Shown: positions 27,687-37,196, counted from the first letter of the stretch. The stretch: DNA of 64,000 bases from Desulfonatronum thiosulfatophilum (GCF_900104215.1 NZ_FMXO01000004.1:169781-233780), one strand, 5' to 3'. Notes: generated by a model not told the origin, from the letters alone. Numbers and translations are program-made.

Positions 27687-27900
27687 TCAAAATTTAAATC
27701 GTGGCTCGAGGATGAATCACAACAGGTGCCGATGGTTCTGTAACTGCAGGATGAGTTTCAAAGATGCCCTGTAATTCAATTTTCCTTTATAAGGAATAGT
27801 CAGTTGAGCAGTTACGTGCAGCTCCGCAAGCACATGGCGCGTTAGCATTCACGTTTCGTCAGCCCTTCGGGGGTAACATGACCATTACGCAGTCGCAACA

Positions 27901-29331
27901 TCACCGGGAACTCAACTCCGCGACGCACTCGATATGCGAGGTGTGGGGGAACATGTCAACCGGTTGGATGCGTCCAGAGACATAGAGCGATGAAAGACTT
28001 TTGACGTCTCGGGCCAGGGTGGCGGGGTTGCAAGAGACCAGGATCAGTTTCGGAGCGCCGATTTCCAGAAGCCTGGCGATGATGGCGGGCTGCATTCCGG
28101 CCCGAGGGGGGTCGGCCACGATCACATCGGGTTTCTTGGTGAGGTTGTCACTGATGGCCCGGGGGATGGTCCTGGCCACATCGCCGGCCAAGAACCGGCA
28201 CCTGGTCCGGGGCAAGCTACGGGCGTTGCGGGCGGCGTTGGCTTCGGCGTTTCGCACGGCCGCTGGTTCCATCTCGAATCCCAGCACTTCCGAGGCTCCG
28301 CGTGCCAGATACAATGCCAATGCGCCGACCCCGGAGTACAGGTCCCAAAGGGTTTCCCGGCCGGACAACCCGGCGAAATCGCGGACCACTTCGTACAGTC
28401 GGTCGGCGGAGTGGGTGTTGGTCTGGAAAAATGATCGGCTGGAGATGGCCAGGGTCATGCCGCCCAGCTCGTAGAGCAGTTCGTCCGGGCCGGTAACCGA
28501 GATGACACGTTCTCCCTGGGCAACCAGGCTGCGTCCTCTGCGCACCTCATGTACGACCGTCTTGACCTGCGGGGCATGGCTGACGAAATGTTCGGCCAGC
28601 CGTGGTCCCATGTCCTCTCCGCGAGGATCGTGGCTGGTGATCAGGCAGGCCATCAAATAATTCGGATCATCGCCTCGGCGCAGAACCAGATGTCGCCAGA
28701 AGCCTTTTCCGGTATTCGGGTCGTAGGCGTCCAAACCGGAATTCGCGGCCCATCGGCCGACAATGTCCTGGACGTCGACCATTTCTTGCGGGCAAAGGAG
28801 ACAGGTACGGATGGGAGTCGTCAGATTGGCCATGTTTCGGGGCCGCATGCCAATGGCCGGGCCGGTGGAAACTGCGAAGGTGTTCTTGCTGGAATCGTCT
28901 GTCCGCTTTGGCATAACGGCCTGGGGAGAAAAGGCGAACTCCATCTTGTTGCGGTATCCGCGCGTGACGGGCGAGGCAATGGTCGGCGCAACCACGGCGT
29001 CGACGCCTCCGATGTGGCGCAGGGTTTCCCGGACAAGTTCGCGCTTCCAGTGCAGCTGGCGGCCGTACTCCATGTGCAGCCAATCGCATCCGCCGCAGAC
29101 TCCGAAATGGGGACAACCAGGAGGAACATGCTCCGCGGACTGCTCCACCACCTCCAGCAGTTCCGCCTTGGCATGCCGAGCCTTGACCGAGGCAACCCGG
29201 GCCAGAACCCGTTGCCCCGGCACCACCCCCGGCACGAACACGGCCATGCCTTCATGGCGGGCAAGGCCGTCGCCGCCGAGGGTCGGCTTGAGTACTTCCA
29301 ATATCAGTTCCTGTCCCGGTTCAATCTGCAA
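27901..29331 (-). CDS. rlmD: 23S rRNA (uracil-C5)-methyltransferase, RlmD/TrmA family
   Basis: The protein is about 476 residues. An N-terminal TRAM domain (L-K-P-T-L-G-G-D-G-L-A-R) is followed by a [4Fe-4S] motif (C-P-H-F-G-V-C-G-G-C-D-W, with a further Cys in R-T-C-L-L-C-P). The SAM-dependent catalytic domain has D-L-Y-S-G-V-G-A-L-A-L, V-A-D-P-P-R-A-G and the nucleophile motif LVSCNPATLARD near the C-terminus. It methylates a specific uridine; U1939 of 23S rRNA is the best guess, though RlmC and TrmA paralogues look alike. The start is a TTG with GGAAG eight bases upstream. Confidence 0.87.
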   Translation of the reverse strand: MQIEPGQELILEVLKPTLGGDGLARHEGMAVFVPGVVPGQRVLARVASVKARHAKAELLEVVEQSAEHVPPGCPHFGVCGGCDWLHMEYGRQLHWKRELVRETLRHIGGVDAVVAPTIASPVTRGYRNKMEFAFSPQAVMPKRTDDSSKNTFAVSTGPAIGMRPRNMANLTTPIRTCLLCPQEMVDVQDIVGRWAANSGLDAYDPNTGKGFWRHLVLRRGDDPNYLMACLITSHDPRGEDMGPRLAEHFVSHAPQVKTVVHEVRRGRSLVAQGERVISVTGPDELLYELGGMTLAISSRSFFQTNTHSADRLYEVVRDFAGLSGRETLWDLYSGVGALALYLARGASEVLGFEMEPAAVRNAEANAARNARSLPRTRCRFLAGDVARTIPRAISDNLTKKPDVIVADPPRAGMQPAIIARLLEIGAPKLILVSCNPATLARDVKSLSSLYVSGRIQPVDMFPHTSHIECVAELSSR

Positions 29332-29453
29332 GTTGATGACTTCCTTCAGTTATATGGGCAGCTGTGGCTGGAACGGCACTAACTGCGCGTCAAAAGGTTG
29401 GGAACACCTGAACTGCGTGCTGAGTTTTTCCATGGTCACGGCCGTTCAATGGA

Positions 29454-29927
29454 TCAGGACTCATAGGTCACGGAAATGATCTCGTAGCGGATCTTGCCTC
29501 GGGGGGCGTCGACAACCACCTCGTCGCCCTCCTCCTTGCCCATCAGGGCTCTGGCCACGGGAGAAGCGAGGGAGATGCTGCCCTCGTTGGGGTCGGCTTC
29601 ATCCGGACCGAGAAGGGTATATTTCTTGGTTTCTTCGGTATCCAGGTCCTCCAACTCGACGGTTGCTCCGAAAGCGATCCGCGATCCACCGAGGGTTTTG
29701 CGATCAATGACGTTGAAGCGGGACATCCGCGATTCGATGAACTTTATTTTGGCCTCAAGCATGCCCTGGCGTTCGCGAGCCGCGTCATATCCGGCATTTT
29801 CCCGCAGATCGCCTTCCTCACGCGCCACCTTGATCGCCTCGACGATCTCCGGACGTTCTCTCTTCAGCCGGTCCAGTTCTTTCTCCAGTTTCCGGAATCC
29901 TTCGACGGAAATGGGGATGGAATCCAT
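29454..29927 (-). CDS. greA: Transcription elongation factor GreA
   Basis: The 157-residue protein is full length. The N-terminal coiled coil contains A-R-E-E-G-D-L-R-E-N-A-G-Y-D-A-A-R-E, with the acidic tip (D and E) that stimulates cleavage of backtracked RNA. The C-terminal FKBP-like domain has L-L-G-P-D-E-A-D-P and I-S-L-A-S-P-V-A-R-A-L-M-G. The frame is open upstream, but the ATG at 29927 has AAAGGA seven bases before it and fits the family. It is a monocistronic-looking gene downstream of nothing obvious. Confidence 0.95.
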   Translation of the reverse strand: MDSIPISVEGFRKLEKELDRLKRERPEIVEAIKVAREEGDLRENAGYDAARERQGMLEAKIKFIESRMSRFNVIDRKTLGGSRIAFGATVELEDLDTEETKKYTLLGPDEADPNEGSISLASPVARALMGKEEGDEVVVDAPRGKIRYEIISVTYES

Positions 29928-30359
29928 CACATGTTCCTTTGATTGACGGTTGGGAGCATTATGCGCTCGATACGTTCCAAATGACGAAAAGCCAGGATAC
30001 CCATTGCAATTGGTTTGGGCAGCCCTGGCCATAAATTCCCCCCTCGGGGAAGTCGTATATTTTTTGAGACAGGTATCCCATGGGCCGGGAGTGGTCAAGC
30101 CGTGCAAAAACGCATCACCTTGTTGTAGATATTATCTTGCCGAGTTACCCCATGCCGGCTTTTATCCTCAGCACGCACCACCCGCCGGCATGTGATTGAC
30201 CTGCTCCGCAGCCTTGTGCAAGGAAATGCAGGGGCGACAATATTTTGGATTTCGGGTAAAGTCGGAATCTTTGTCGCCGGACAAGAATTGGTCAGGCTTT
30301 CCTCAGTGCCGAGGTTTCCGAACGGCTTCCACGCGAATCAACCAGGAGGCAAGGAGAAT
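29928..30359. other. Gap between greA and the phosphodiesterase-like gene
   Basis: About 430 bases serving divergent genes. A short hairpin-like CCCCCCTCGGGG lies at about 30040. An open frame continuing upstream from the next gene to 30192 has no support. I see no RNA gene. Confidence 0.5.
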
Positions 30360-31145
30360 ATGCATTTGCACGTGCTGGGTTGTTCCGGTTCCGATCTTCC
30401 GGGATACAACCTGACATCTTTCCTTGTGAACAAGACCTTACTGCTGGACGCCGGTTCCGTGACATCCAGCTTGTCCTCGGCGGATCAGGCGCAAATTCAG
30501 GATATCCTGGTCACCCACGCCCACCTGGACCACATCAAGGACATCCTTTTTCTGGCCGACAACCTGATCGAACTGGTGGTCCGCAACGAGCATGGTCCCG
30601 TGCGCATCCGAGCTCTCGCACCAGTGCTGGACAGCATCCGCACCCACCTGCTCAACGATACCATCTGGCCGGACTTTACCGTCCTGCCTGCCATCGGCAA
30701 CCCCGTACTGACGTATAACCCGCTGGAACCCGGGGTTTGGGTGGACGTCAACGGCCTTCAGGCGGCGACGTTCCCGGTCAACCATGCCAAGGCGGCCTCG
30801 GGATACGTCCTGCGTGAAGAGTCAAGTGGAGCGAATTTCGCCTTTACCGGCGACACCGGACCAACCTCGGACTGGTGGCATTTTCTCAATGGCCTGCCTT
30901 TTTCTCTGGAACACCTGATTATTGAAGCCTCTTTTCCCAATTCCATGGAGGAATTGGCGTTGCTGTCCCAGCATTTGACCCCGGCTCTACTGCGCGTTGA
31001 ACTGGACAAACTGCATGCGCGGCCGAAGATCTATATCTCGCACATGAAATCGACGTTTTCCAGCGAGATCCAGGAGCAACTCAACCAAGCCCTTGACGGC
31101 TATACCTACCACCTACTGCGCGATGGCGAAGACATCACTTTCTGA
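30360..31145 (+). CDS. Metallo-beta-lactamase-fold cyclic-nucleotide phosphodiesterase-like protein
   Basis: The 261-residue protein belongs to the class II 3',5'-cyclic-nucleotide phosphodiesterase type. It begins LHVLGCSGSDLPGYNLTSFL, has the metal motif T-H-A-H-L-D-H (58-64), F-P-V-N-H at the second His, F-T-G-D-T-G-P-T-S-D-W-W and I-S-H-M-K near the C-terminus. It would hydrolyse cAMP- or cGMP-like nucleotides. The ATG at 30360 has AAGGAG seven bases before it and is preferred over an upstream start in the same frame. It overlaps folC by 23 bases, so the two are coupled. Confidence 0.8.
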   Translation: MHLHVLGCSGSDLPGYNLTSFLVNKTLLLDAGSVTSSLSSADQAQIQDILVTHAHLDHIKDILFLADNLIELVVRNEHGPVRIRALAPVLDSIRTHLLNDTIWPDFTVLPAIGNPVLTYNPLEPGVWVDVNGLQAATFPVNHAKAASGYVLREESSGANFAFTGDTGPTSDWWHFLNGLPFSLEHLIIEASFPNSMEELALLSQHLTPALLRVELDKLHARPKIYISHMKSTFSSEIQEQLNQALDGYTYHLLRDGEDITF

Positions 31146-32400
31146 ATTCCCTGATTTCACGGCATTTCAACAGCACATGGACAAGCTGGGCATGTTTCAC
31201 ATGCGCCTGGGCTTTGACCGAATGCGCCAAGCCGTGAAAAGGCTGGATATTGCCCGCCCACCCATGACCACGGTCCAGGTGGTGGGCACCAACGGCAAAG
31301 GTTCCACAAGCTTTTTTCTTGCCCGGATCGCCCAGGAACACGGCTTTGCCACGGGGCTTTTCACTTCACCGCATTTTCTGACGCTCAGGGAGAGGATCCG
31401 CATCAACGGACGACCCGCGTCGGAAGAAAAGGTTCTGGAGTGGGCGAACATCGTGCAGGAGAAGTGCGCGGACCTGGGGCTGACCTATTTCGAAACCATC
31501 ACCCTCATTGCCATGGTGGGATTTCGCCGGGAAGGGGTCGACCTTGCGGTGCTGGAAGCCGGCCTTGGCGGACTCAACGACGCAACCACGACCTGGGATC
31601 CGGACCTGTTGCTGGTCACTCCCATCGGTCTGGACCATGAACAGATCATCGGCCCAGGCCTGGTGAACATTGCCCTGGACAAGGCCGGCGCCGTCAAAAC
31701 CGGATCCACGGTGGTTTCGGCCCGCCAGGAGCCCGCGGTATTGGTCATTCTGGGAACAGCGGCTGCCTTGGACAGAGCAAACCTCTTCCTGGCCGATGAA
31801 CAATGGGCTGTTCCCGGTACTTCCGGTTCTCACCTCCAAAACCCATCAGAACCGCTCCCGGCCTTGCCGGGCGCGCACCAAAGAACCAATGCCGGACTGG
31901 CCCTGGCAGGCTGGTCCAGACTCTGCGACCATCGGGGCTGGACCGTGCGGCCCGAGGCATGTCGCCGGGCTCTGGCCGACGCGGGTTGGCCCGGACGTTT
32001 GCAACGCATTCCCGGAACTCCGGAATTCATCCTGGACGGCGCGCACAATCCCCCGGCCGTGAAAGCTCTTGCCGCTGCCCTGAAGGAGTTGGAAATTCGT
32101 CCCGCGGCCGTGGTTTTCACCTGCCTCCAGGACAAGGATCTGGCCGCCATGGCTCCGCTTGTCCGCGCCATGACAGACGGGCCGATTCTTGTTCCTGGAC
32201 TGCCCACGTATCAGCGCACCCGCCAGGCTGCCGAAGTCTGCCAAATTCTCGGCCCGCGCGCCAAGGCGGTCCAGGATGCGGCGGCAGCGTTGCGGGAAAC
32301 CCGGCAGCTGAGCGGTCCGGTCCTGATCTGCGGGTCGCTGTACCTGCTGGCCGAAACGTATGCCCAGCATCCGGAATGGCTTGATTGTTGCGCTGCTTGA
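31123..32400 (+). CDS. folC: Folylpolyglutamate synthase / dihydrofolate synthase
   Basis: The protein is about 425 residues. The N-terminal Mur-ligase-type domain has the P-loop VVGTNGKGSTS (near 54), G-L-F-T-S-P-H-F-L-T-L-R-E-R-I and E-A-G-L-G-G-L-N-D-A-T. The C-terminal domain has L-Q-R-I-P-G-T-P-E-F-I-L-D-G-A-H-N-P. It adds glutamate to dihydropteroate or folates. I take the ATG at 31123, inside the end of the upstream gene; an earlier start has no better support. Confidence 0.93.
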   Translation: MAKTSLSEFPDFTAFQQHMDKLGMFHMRLGFDRMRQAVKRLDIARPPMTTVQVVGTNGKGSTSFFLARIAQEHGFATGLFTSPHFLTLRERIRINGRPASEEKVLEWANIVQEKCADLGLTYFETITLIAMVGFRREGVDLAVLEAGLGGLNDATTTWDPDLLLVTPIGLDHEQIIGPGLVNIALDKAGAVKTGSTVVSARQEPAVLVILGTAAALDRANLFLADEQWAVPGTSGSHLQNPSEPLPALPGAHQRTNAGLALAGWSRLCDHRGWTVRPEACRRALADAGWPGRLQRIPGTPEFILDGAHNPPAVKALAAALKELEIRPAAVVFTCLQDKDLAAMAPLVRAMTDGPILVPGLPTYQRTRQAAEVCQILGPRAKAVQDAAAALRETRQLSGPVLICGSLYLLAETYAQHPEWLDCCAA

Positions 32401-32436
32401 ATTCCCGACTTCGGCATCATCTCCAATGGAGTCTTC

Positions 32437-33846
32437 ATGTCTGAACTCTTCCGCCTTTTGCCCTCGGTCGATTTGGTTTTGCAACGGGTCGGCGAGGCGG
32501 ATCAATACGCCCACCTGCCCCGTCCCCTGCTCAAGGACCTGGTGAATGTGTTCCTGGATCAGCTGCGCGCGGATATTCGTTCCGGGCGCATTGCCGCATC
32601 CGGGCAACTGCAATGGGCAGCGCTGCAAGCGCCGTTGGACGCGTTTCTGCAACGGTCTTCCCGGCCGCACTTCCGGCGCGTGATCAACGCCACCGGCGTG
32701 GTGGTGCACACGAATCTGGGCCGCTCCCTCCTGGCCCGACAGGCGGTGGAGGCCGTGACCGAAGCCTGCGCTTTTTATTCGAACCTTGAATTTTCTCTGG
32801 AAACGGGGCAGCGGGGCAGCCGCTACGCGCATGTGGAAGAGCTGTTGTGCAAGCTGACCGGGGCCGAGGCCGGGCTGGTGGTGAACAACAATGCCGCCGC
32901 GGTACTGCTCATGCTGGATACTCTGGCCAAGGGCAGGGAAGTGGTGGTTTCGCGGGGACAGCTCGTGGAGATCGGCGGGTCTTTTCGCATCCCGGACGTA
33001 ATGGCCAAGAGCGGAGCCGTGTTGCGGGAAGTGGGGGCCACCAACCGGACGCATCTGCAGGACTATGAACGGGTGATCGGGCCGGAAACTGCGGCCCTGC
33101 TCAAGGTACACACCTCCAACTTCCGGATCATCGGCTTTCACAAGGAAGTCAGCCTCCGGGACATGGTCGCTTTGGGGGCTAGACACGGCTTGCCCGTGCT
33201 GGAGGATCTGGGCAGCGGCAACCTGTTCGACTTCATGCCCTACGGCCTGGATCACGAACCCACGGTGCAGGAGACCGTAGCCGCCGGCGCGGATGTGGTC
33301 ACCTTCAGCGGGGACAAGGTTCTGGGCGGCCCCCAGGCCGGCATCATTGTCGGTCGCAAGGAATATATCGATCCCATCAAGAAGAACCCCATGAACCGGG
33401 CCCTGCGCATCGACAAGATGACCCTGGCCGCTCTGGAGGCCACGCTGCGCCTCTATCTTGATCCGGAATCGGCTCGCAGGGAAATCCCGACGCTGCGGAT
33501 GATCACCGTCTCGGCCGAGGAGTTGAAGCGCCAAGCCGACAAGCTGGCCCGGGTTCTGCGCCGGGTTCTGGGAGGGGAAGCCGAGGTGCGGCTGTTGCCC
33601 GGCGCCTCCAGGGTGGGCGGCGGGGCTTATCCGGAACGGGATCTGCCCACGACTCTTGTGGGAATTCGCCCGCGCAACCCGGATTTGAGTGTGGAAATGC
33701 TGCGGGACAGACTTCTGGAGACCGACCCTCCCCTGGTGGGTCGGATCGAGCACAATGCCCTTTGCCTGGACCCCAGAACCCTCGCCGCCAAGGAACATGC
33801 CCTGGCAGCCAGGGTCCTGGCGGCTGCAATGGAAGTGGGAGGATAG
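32437..33846 (+). CDS. selA: L-seryl-tRNA(Sec) selenium transferase
   Basis: The 469-residue PLP enzyme converts Ser-tRNA(Sec) to Sec-tRNA(Sec) with selenophosphate. It is full length: N-terminal L-L-P-S-V-D, then V-I-N-A-T-G-V-V-V-H-T-N-L-G-R-S, E-D-L-G-S-G-N-L-F-D, the PLP lysine motif TFSGDKVLGGPQAGI and the C-terminal G-G-A-Y-P-E-R-D-L-P-T-T. The GGAG before the ATG supports the start. It follows folC and converges with cysK, sharing the boundary base. With selB at 9477 it shows that the organism inserts selenocysteine. Confidence 0.96.
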   Translation: MSELFRLLPSVDLVLQRVGEADQYAHLPRPLLKDLVNVFLDQLRADIRSGRIAASGQLQWAALQAPLDAFLQRSSRPHFRRVINATGVVVHTNLGRSLLARQAVEAVTEACAFYSNLEFSLETGQRGSRYAHVEELLCKLTGAEAGLVVNNNAAAVLLMLDTLAKGREVVVSRGQLVEIGGSFRIPDVMAKSGAVLREVGATNRTHLQDYERVIGPETAALLKVHTSNFRIIGFHKEVSLRDMVALGARHGLPVLEDLGSGNLFDFMPYGLDHEPTVQETVAAGADVVTFSGDKVLGGPQAGIIVGRKEYIDPIKKNPMNRALRIDKMTLAALEATLRLYLDPESARREIPTLRMITVSAEELKRQADKLARVLRRVLGGEAEVRLLPGASRVGGGAYPERDLPTTLVGIRPRNPDLSVEMLRDRLLETDPPLVGRIEHNALCLDPRTLAAKEHALAARVLAAAMEVGG

Positions 33847-34803
33847 CTACCCGATTCCTTCAAAAAGGACGCTGGAGAGATATCTTTCGCCGGCATCTGG
33901 CAGGATCACGACCATTGTCTTGCCTTCGAATTCCTCGGTGGAGGACAGCCGGGCAGCCGCGGCAACCGCTGCGCCGCAGGAAATGCCGCAGAGCAGCCCT
34001 TCTTCCAGGGCCAGGCGGCGGCCGAATTCCACGGCTTCGGCACTGTCCACTTTTTCCACCCGGTCCACCAGCGACAAATCCAAGGTTTGCGGGATGAAGC
34101 CCGCGCCGATTCCCTGAATCTTATGCGATCCGGGTTGCAATTCCTGTCCGGCCAGAGCCTGGGTGATCACCGGACTCTCGGCCGGCTCAACCGCCACGGA
34201 CAGGATTTCTTTGCCTTTCTGACGCTTGATGAAGCGGGAAACGCCGCTGATGGTTCCCCCGGTGCCGACGCCGGAAATCAGCACGTCGACGTCGCCGTCG
34301 GTATCGTTCCAGATTTCCGGTCCGGTGGTGGCTTCATGGATTGCCGGATTGGCCGGATTCATGAACTGCTGGGGCATGAACCAGTGCTCAGGATCATCGG
34401 CGGCCTTCTGCTCGGCACGGCTGATGGCGCCTTTCATCCCTTCCGAACCCGGCGTGAGGATCAGCTTTGCGCCAAAAGCCGCCAGCACCCGGCGTCGCTC
34501 CATGCTCATGGTGTCCGGCATGGTCAGGGTTAATTTATATCCTCTTGCCGCGCAGACATAGGCCAGGGCTATCCCGGTATTGCCGCTGGTGGGTTCGATG
34601 ATCTCCACTCCCGGCTTCAGCACCCCGCGCTTCTCGGCATCCCAAATCATGGCCGCGCCGATGCGGCACTTGACGGAATAGGCCGGATTGCGGCCTTCCA
34701 CCTTGCCCAGCACCCGAACCTTCCTGTTGCTGATGATACGGTTCAGCCGCACCAGGGGAGTGTTGCCTATGGAAAGGGAATTATCATTGAAAATGCGACC
34801 CAT
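33847..34803 (-). CDS. cysK: Cysteine synthase A (O-acetylserine sulfhydrylase)
   Basis: This 318-residue PLP enzyme has G-N-T-P-L-V-R-L-N near the N-terminus, the PLP-site [11 protein letters not shown] with Lys, [31 protein letters not shown] and [11 protein letters not shown]. It forms cysteine from O-acetylserine and sulfide. The start has CGGAGG seven bases upstream. It abuts selA tail to tail. Confidence 0.95.
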   Translation of the reverse strand: MGRIFNDNSLSIGNTPLVRLNRIISNRKVRVLGKVEGRNPAYSVKCRIGAAMIWDAEKRGVLKPGVEIIEPTSGNTGIALAYVCAARGYKLTLTMPDTMSMERRRVLAAFGAKLILTPGSEGMKGAISRAEQKAADDPEHWFMPQQFMNPANPAIHEATTGPEIWNDTDGDVDVLISGVGTGGTISGVSRFIKRQKGKEILSVAVEPAESPVITQALAGQELQPGSHKIQGIGAGFIPQTLDLSLVDRVEKVDSAEAVEFGRRLALEEGLLCGISCGAAVAAAARLSSTEEFEGKTMVVILPDAGERYLSSVLFEGIG

Positions 34804-35104
34804 TATGGAACCTCCGCGTTAGATGAAGGACGGCGCCGAGTTGACGCCTAGGACGTTGAACAAGCTTGTTGAGTGATTTTCTTGGTAGGTAAGCAACCTG
34901 TACCTTGTAACCATGTCCGGCTTCAAGTATCCGCGGCCGCCCGTGACAATTTGATCAAAAACCGTATCTTGTCGTCTTTTTAGGCCCGCCATTGCCTGTT
35001 TCCCTGGAAACGGATAGACTGAGCAATCCGTACTTGCCACAAGGGGAGCTGCTCCTTGTGGCTTTTTTTACTCATCAAGGCCGGCCAGAGCCGAAAGGAT
35101 AGTT
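34804..35104. other. Intergenic region carrying a strong hairpin
   Basis: About 300 bases between divergent cysK and the zinc-ribbon gene. It has a terminator-like hairpin at 35036-35069 on the plus strand, with no protein gene before it. Upstream sequence (about 34880-35035) includes a possible inner stem T-T-T-C-C-C-T-G-G-A-A-A. This is compatible with a short RNA or a leader with attenuator. Confidence 0.35.
35036..35069 (+). terminator. Rho-independent terminator-like hairpin
   Basis: GCCACAAGG and CCTTGTGGC pair across a nine-base loop and are followed by seven Ts. It lies 36 bases before the start of the zinc-ribbon gene, so it could end a small transcript or attenuate that gene. Confidence 0.7.
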
Positions 35105-35548
35105 ATGATCATGGAACAAATACAGGCGGGCAGCTCGGTGGAGTCCGCTTGCCGGAAATGTAAAACCGTCACCGACCACCATGTCGTGGTCATGCTCGAT
35201 GATAAAATCGGAAAAGTACAATGCAAGGTCTGCAGCGGAAAGCATGCCTACCGTCCTCCCAAGGAAGAACCCCTGCCCAAGGCCCCTCGCGTCAAAAAAG
35301 CGGCCGCGGGCAAGAAAGCCGTCGCACCCAAAAAACTTTCTCCCGAAGTGACGGCCCACTGGGAAAAAATGGTTCAGACCACTCCCCAGGAAAACATGCT
35401 GCCCTACTCCATGTCCGGAGCCTTCCAGCCCGGCGACGTCATCAGCCACACCACTTTTGGCCCGGGCTACGTCCAGCAGTTCATCAAGCCGAACATGATC
35501 GAAGTCCTCTTTCAGGACAGCGTGAAGAAGCTGCGTTGTTGCGCTTGA
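35105..35548 (+). CDS. Zinc-ribbon protein with a CarD/Tudor-like C-terminal motif
   Basis: The protein has 147 residues and three parts. The N-terminal zinc ribbon has CRKC (15-18) and CKVC (38-41). A lysine- and alanine-rich linker follows (55-80). The C-terminal segment contains F-Q-P-G-D-V-I-S-H-T-T-F-G-P-G-Y-V, which resembles the G-D-x-V-x-H-P-x-F-G-x-G-x-V strand pattern of CarD/Tudor-like domains. Binding to nucleic acid or to RNA polymerase is a guess. GAAAGGA is five bases before the ATG. It is preceded by the 35036 terminator-like hairpin. Confidence 0.7.
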   Translation: MIMEQIQAGSSVESACRKCKTVTDHHVVVMLDDKIGKVQCKVCSGKHAYRPPKEEPLPKAPRVKKAAAGKKAVAPKKLSPEVTAHWEKMVQTTPQENMLPYSMSGAFQPGDVISHTTFGPGYVQQFIKPNMIEVLFQDSVKKLRCCA

Positions 35549-35658
35549 GGTATGGCAAATCCCGCCTAATGTGCCAAAGCGATGAACCAGGGGGATCATG
35601 GCTCAGGGCCGGAATGAGGGCTTGAGGGTCGCCATGCCTTCTGCCGCCTGATCCTGCC

Positions 35659-36915
35659 ATGTCCCCCATCGAGTCTCCGGCTACCGTTCCCGCCGCAACA
35701 CCGCATCTTCATTCTTCACCGGGCCCTTCGCCCGGCGCTTCGATACAGTTCAATCCCGCGTCCTTCCGGGCTGTTCTGCTGGTTTTATGGGTGCTGCTTT
35801 TTGTCACATGGAGCCAGTTCATGCTCATTGCGCCGCTGCTGCCGCGCATCAGCATCCGGCTGGACGTTCCGGAGATGCACCTGGGGTGGCTGATTTCCGG
35901 ATACGGCATCTCCATGGGCGTCTGCACTTTGCTCTGGGGGCCGATTTCCGACCGCCTGGGGCGCCGTCGTCTCTTGACTCTGGCCGGCATGCTGATGACC
36001 CTGGTGCTTTTCGCGCACTGGTGGGCCACCAGCTTCACGAGCATGCTGGTGATGCGGGTTCTTTCCGGAGCCATTGCCGGCGCATTGACCACCGGAACCT
36101 TGGCCGCCGTGGGCGACTATATTCCTCCATCACATCGCGGTTGGGCCACGGGCTGGATCATCAGCGGCTTCGCCGCCGGACAGATTGTTGGCATCCCGGC
36201 CGGGGTCTTTCTGTCCGGCTTCATGGACGATCGTCTGCCCTTTGTCCTGCTCGGTCTGGTTATGGTCGGGGCAACGTGGTTGACCTGGCGCCTGTTGCCC
36301 CGGCTTGATCCCGCTCCGTCCATTGCCTGGGCGACGATGATCCTGGACTACCGGCGCTACCTGTCCTCGCCCCGGCTCCTGGCCGCATGCGGCGTTGGAG
36401 TTTGCGTCTTCGGAGGGATGGGGCTGTTCATCCCGTTTTTTCCGTTATGGATGGAACGCTCCTTGATGCTCTCCAGCCAGGATGTGGCCTGGGTCTTCTC
36501 TGCCGGCGGCGTTGCCGTGGTATTCAGCAGCGTGGTCCTGGGGCGTCTATCCGATCGTATCGGACGGCAGGGTCTGATTGTGTTTGGCTCCCTCGGGGTC
36601 GGCGTGTTCATGCTTGCTTCCCCGCTGTTGGCTCACTGGCCCGTGGGCGCTTTTCCGCTTTTCGCCCTGATCATGGGGTGCGCCGCAGCCCGGGGCAGCG
36701 CTTTCCGAGCTCTGCAGACCGAACTGGTTCCGCCGGGAGATCTTGGCCGCTATCTCAGTCTTTCCGCGGCATTCGAAAACATGGGATATGCCGCCGGCGG
36801 CGCCATGTCCGGCTGGCTCTTCGTCGCCTTCGGCTTCAGCGCCGTGGCCGCCTCCGCAGCCGTGACGGGTCTTGTCATCCTGATCCTGGTGCGCATCTTC
36901 CTGCAACCCCAATAA
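35659..36915 (+). CDS. Major facilitator superfamily transporter
   Basis: The 418-residue protein has twelve predicted membrane segments. The loop after the second helix reads GPISDRLGRRRLL, the MFS signature, and the second half repeats it as G-R-L-S-D-R-I-G-R-Q-G. The fifth helix has A-T-G-W-I-I-S-G-F-A-A-G-Q-I, similar to drug antiporters. The substrate is not evident. The proline- and histidine-rich N-terminus (about 35 residues) is hydrophilic. No regulator is adjacent. Confidence 0.88.
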   Translation: MSPIESPATVPAATPHLHSSPGPSPGASIQFNPASFRAVLLVLWVLLFVTWSQFMLIAPLLPRISIRLDVPEMHLGWLISGYGISMGVCTLLWGPISDRLGRRRLLTLAGMLMTLVLFAHWWATSFTSMLVMRVLSGAIAGALTTGTLAAVGDYIPPSHRGWATGWIISGFAAGQIVGIPAGVFLSGFMDDRLPFVLLGLVMVGATWLTWRLLPRLDPAPSIAWATMILDYRRYLSSPRLLAACGVGVCVFGGMGLFIPFFPLWMERSLMLSSQDVAWVFSAGGVAVVFSSVVLGRLSDRIGRQGLIVFGSLGVGVFMLASPLLAHWPVGAFPLFALIMGCAAARGSAFRALQTELVPPGDLGRYLSLSAAFENMGYAAGGAMSGWLFVAFGFSAVAASAAVTGLVILILVRIFLQPQ

Positions 36916-36978
36916 AAGCCCAAGCAGACCGACGCAAACTCTCTCCCGTCAAATCACCCGCCATCAAAATCGAAATCC

Positions 36979-37011
36979 AAATCGCAATCGCAATCGCAAT
37001 CGAATCGAATC
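36979..37011. repeat. Short tandem repeat (six-base unit)
   Basis: Repeated AATCGC/AATCGA units form about five copies just after the MFS gene, in the 280-base gap before the UPF0182 gene. Nothing else is recognised in that gap except the ribosome-binding site at its end. Confidence 0.6.
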
Positions 37012-37196
37012 ACCACCCCACCCACGCGCCTAAAAATCATCCTCCCTTTCCCTCCGACAAAACAGCCGCCGTCATCACATCGGAGAACCTTTCGTCTGGC
37101 CTTTTCCAGGAAAATTCGGTAAAGACGCCAACATAACCATATCCAACCAACCCAGTCCAATTTAACCTTGAAATCTCCAGTTAAGGAGGTCCATTG

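Noticed and set aside
31846..33798. A 650-codon minus-strand open frame.
   Set aside because: It is opposite folC and selA.
36979..37011. CRISPR-like repeat.
   Set aside because: Units are six bases with no spacers or cas genes; it is a microsatellite.
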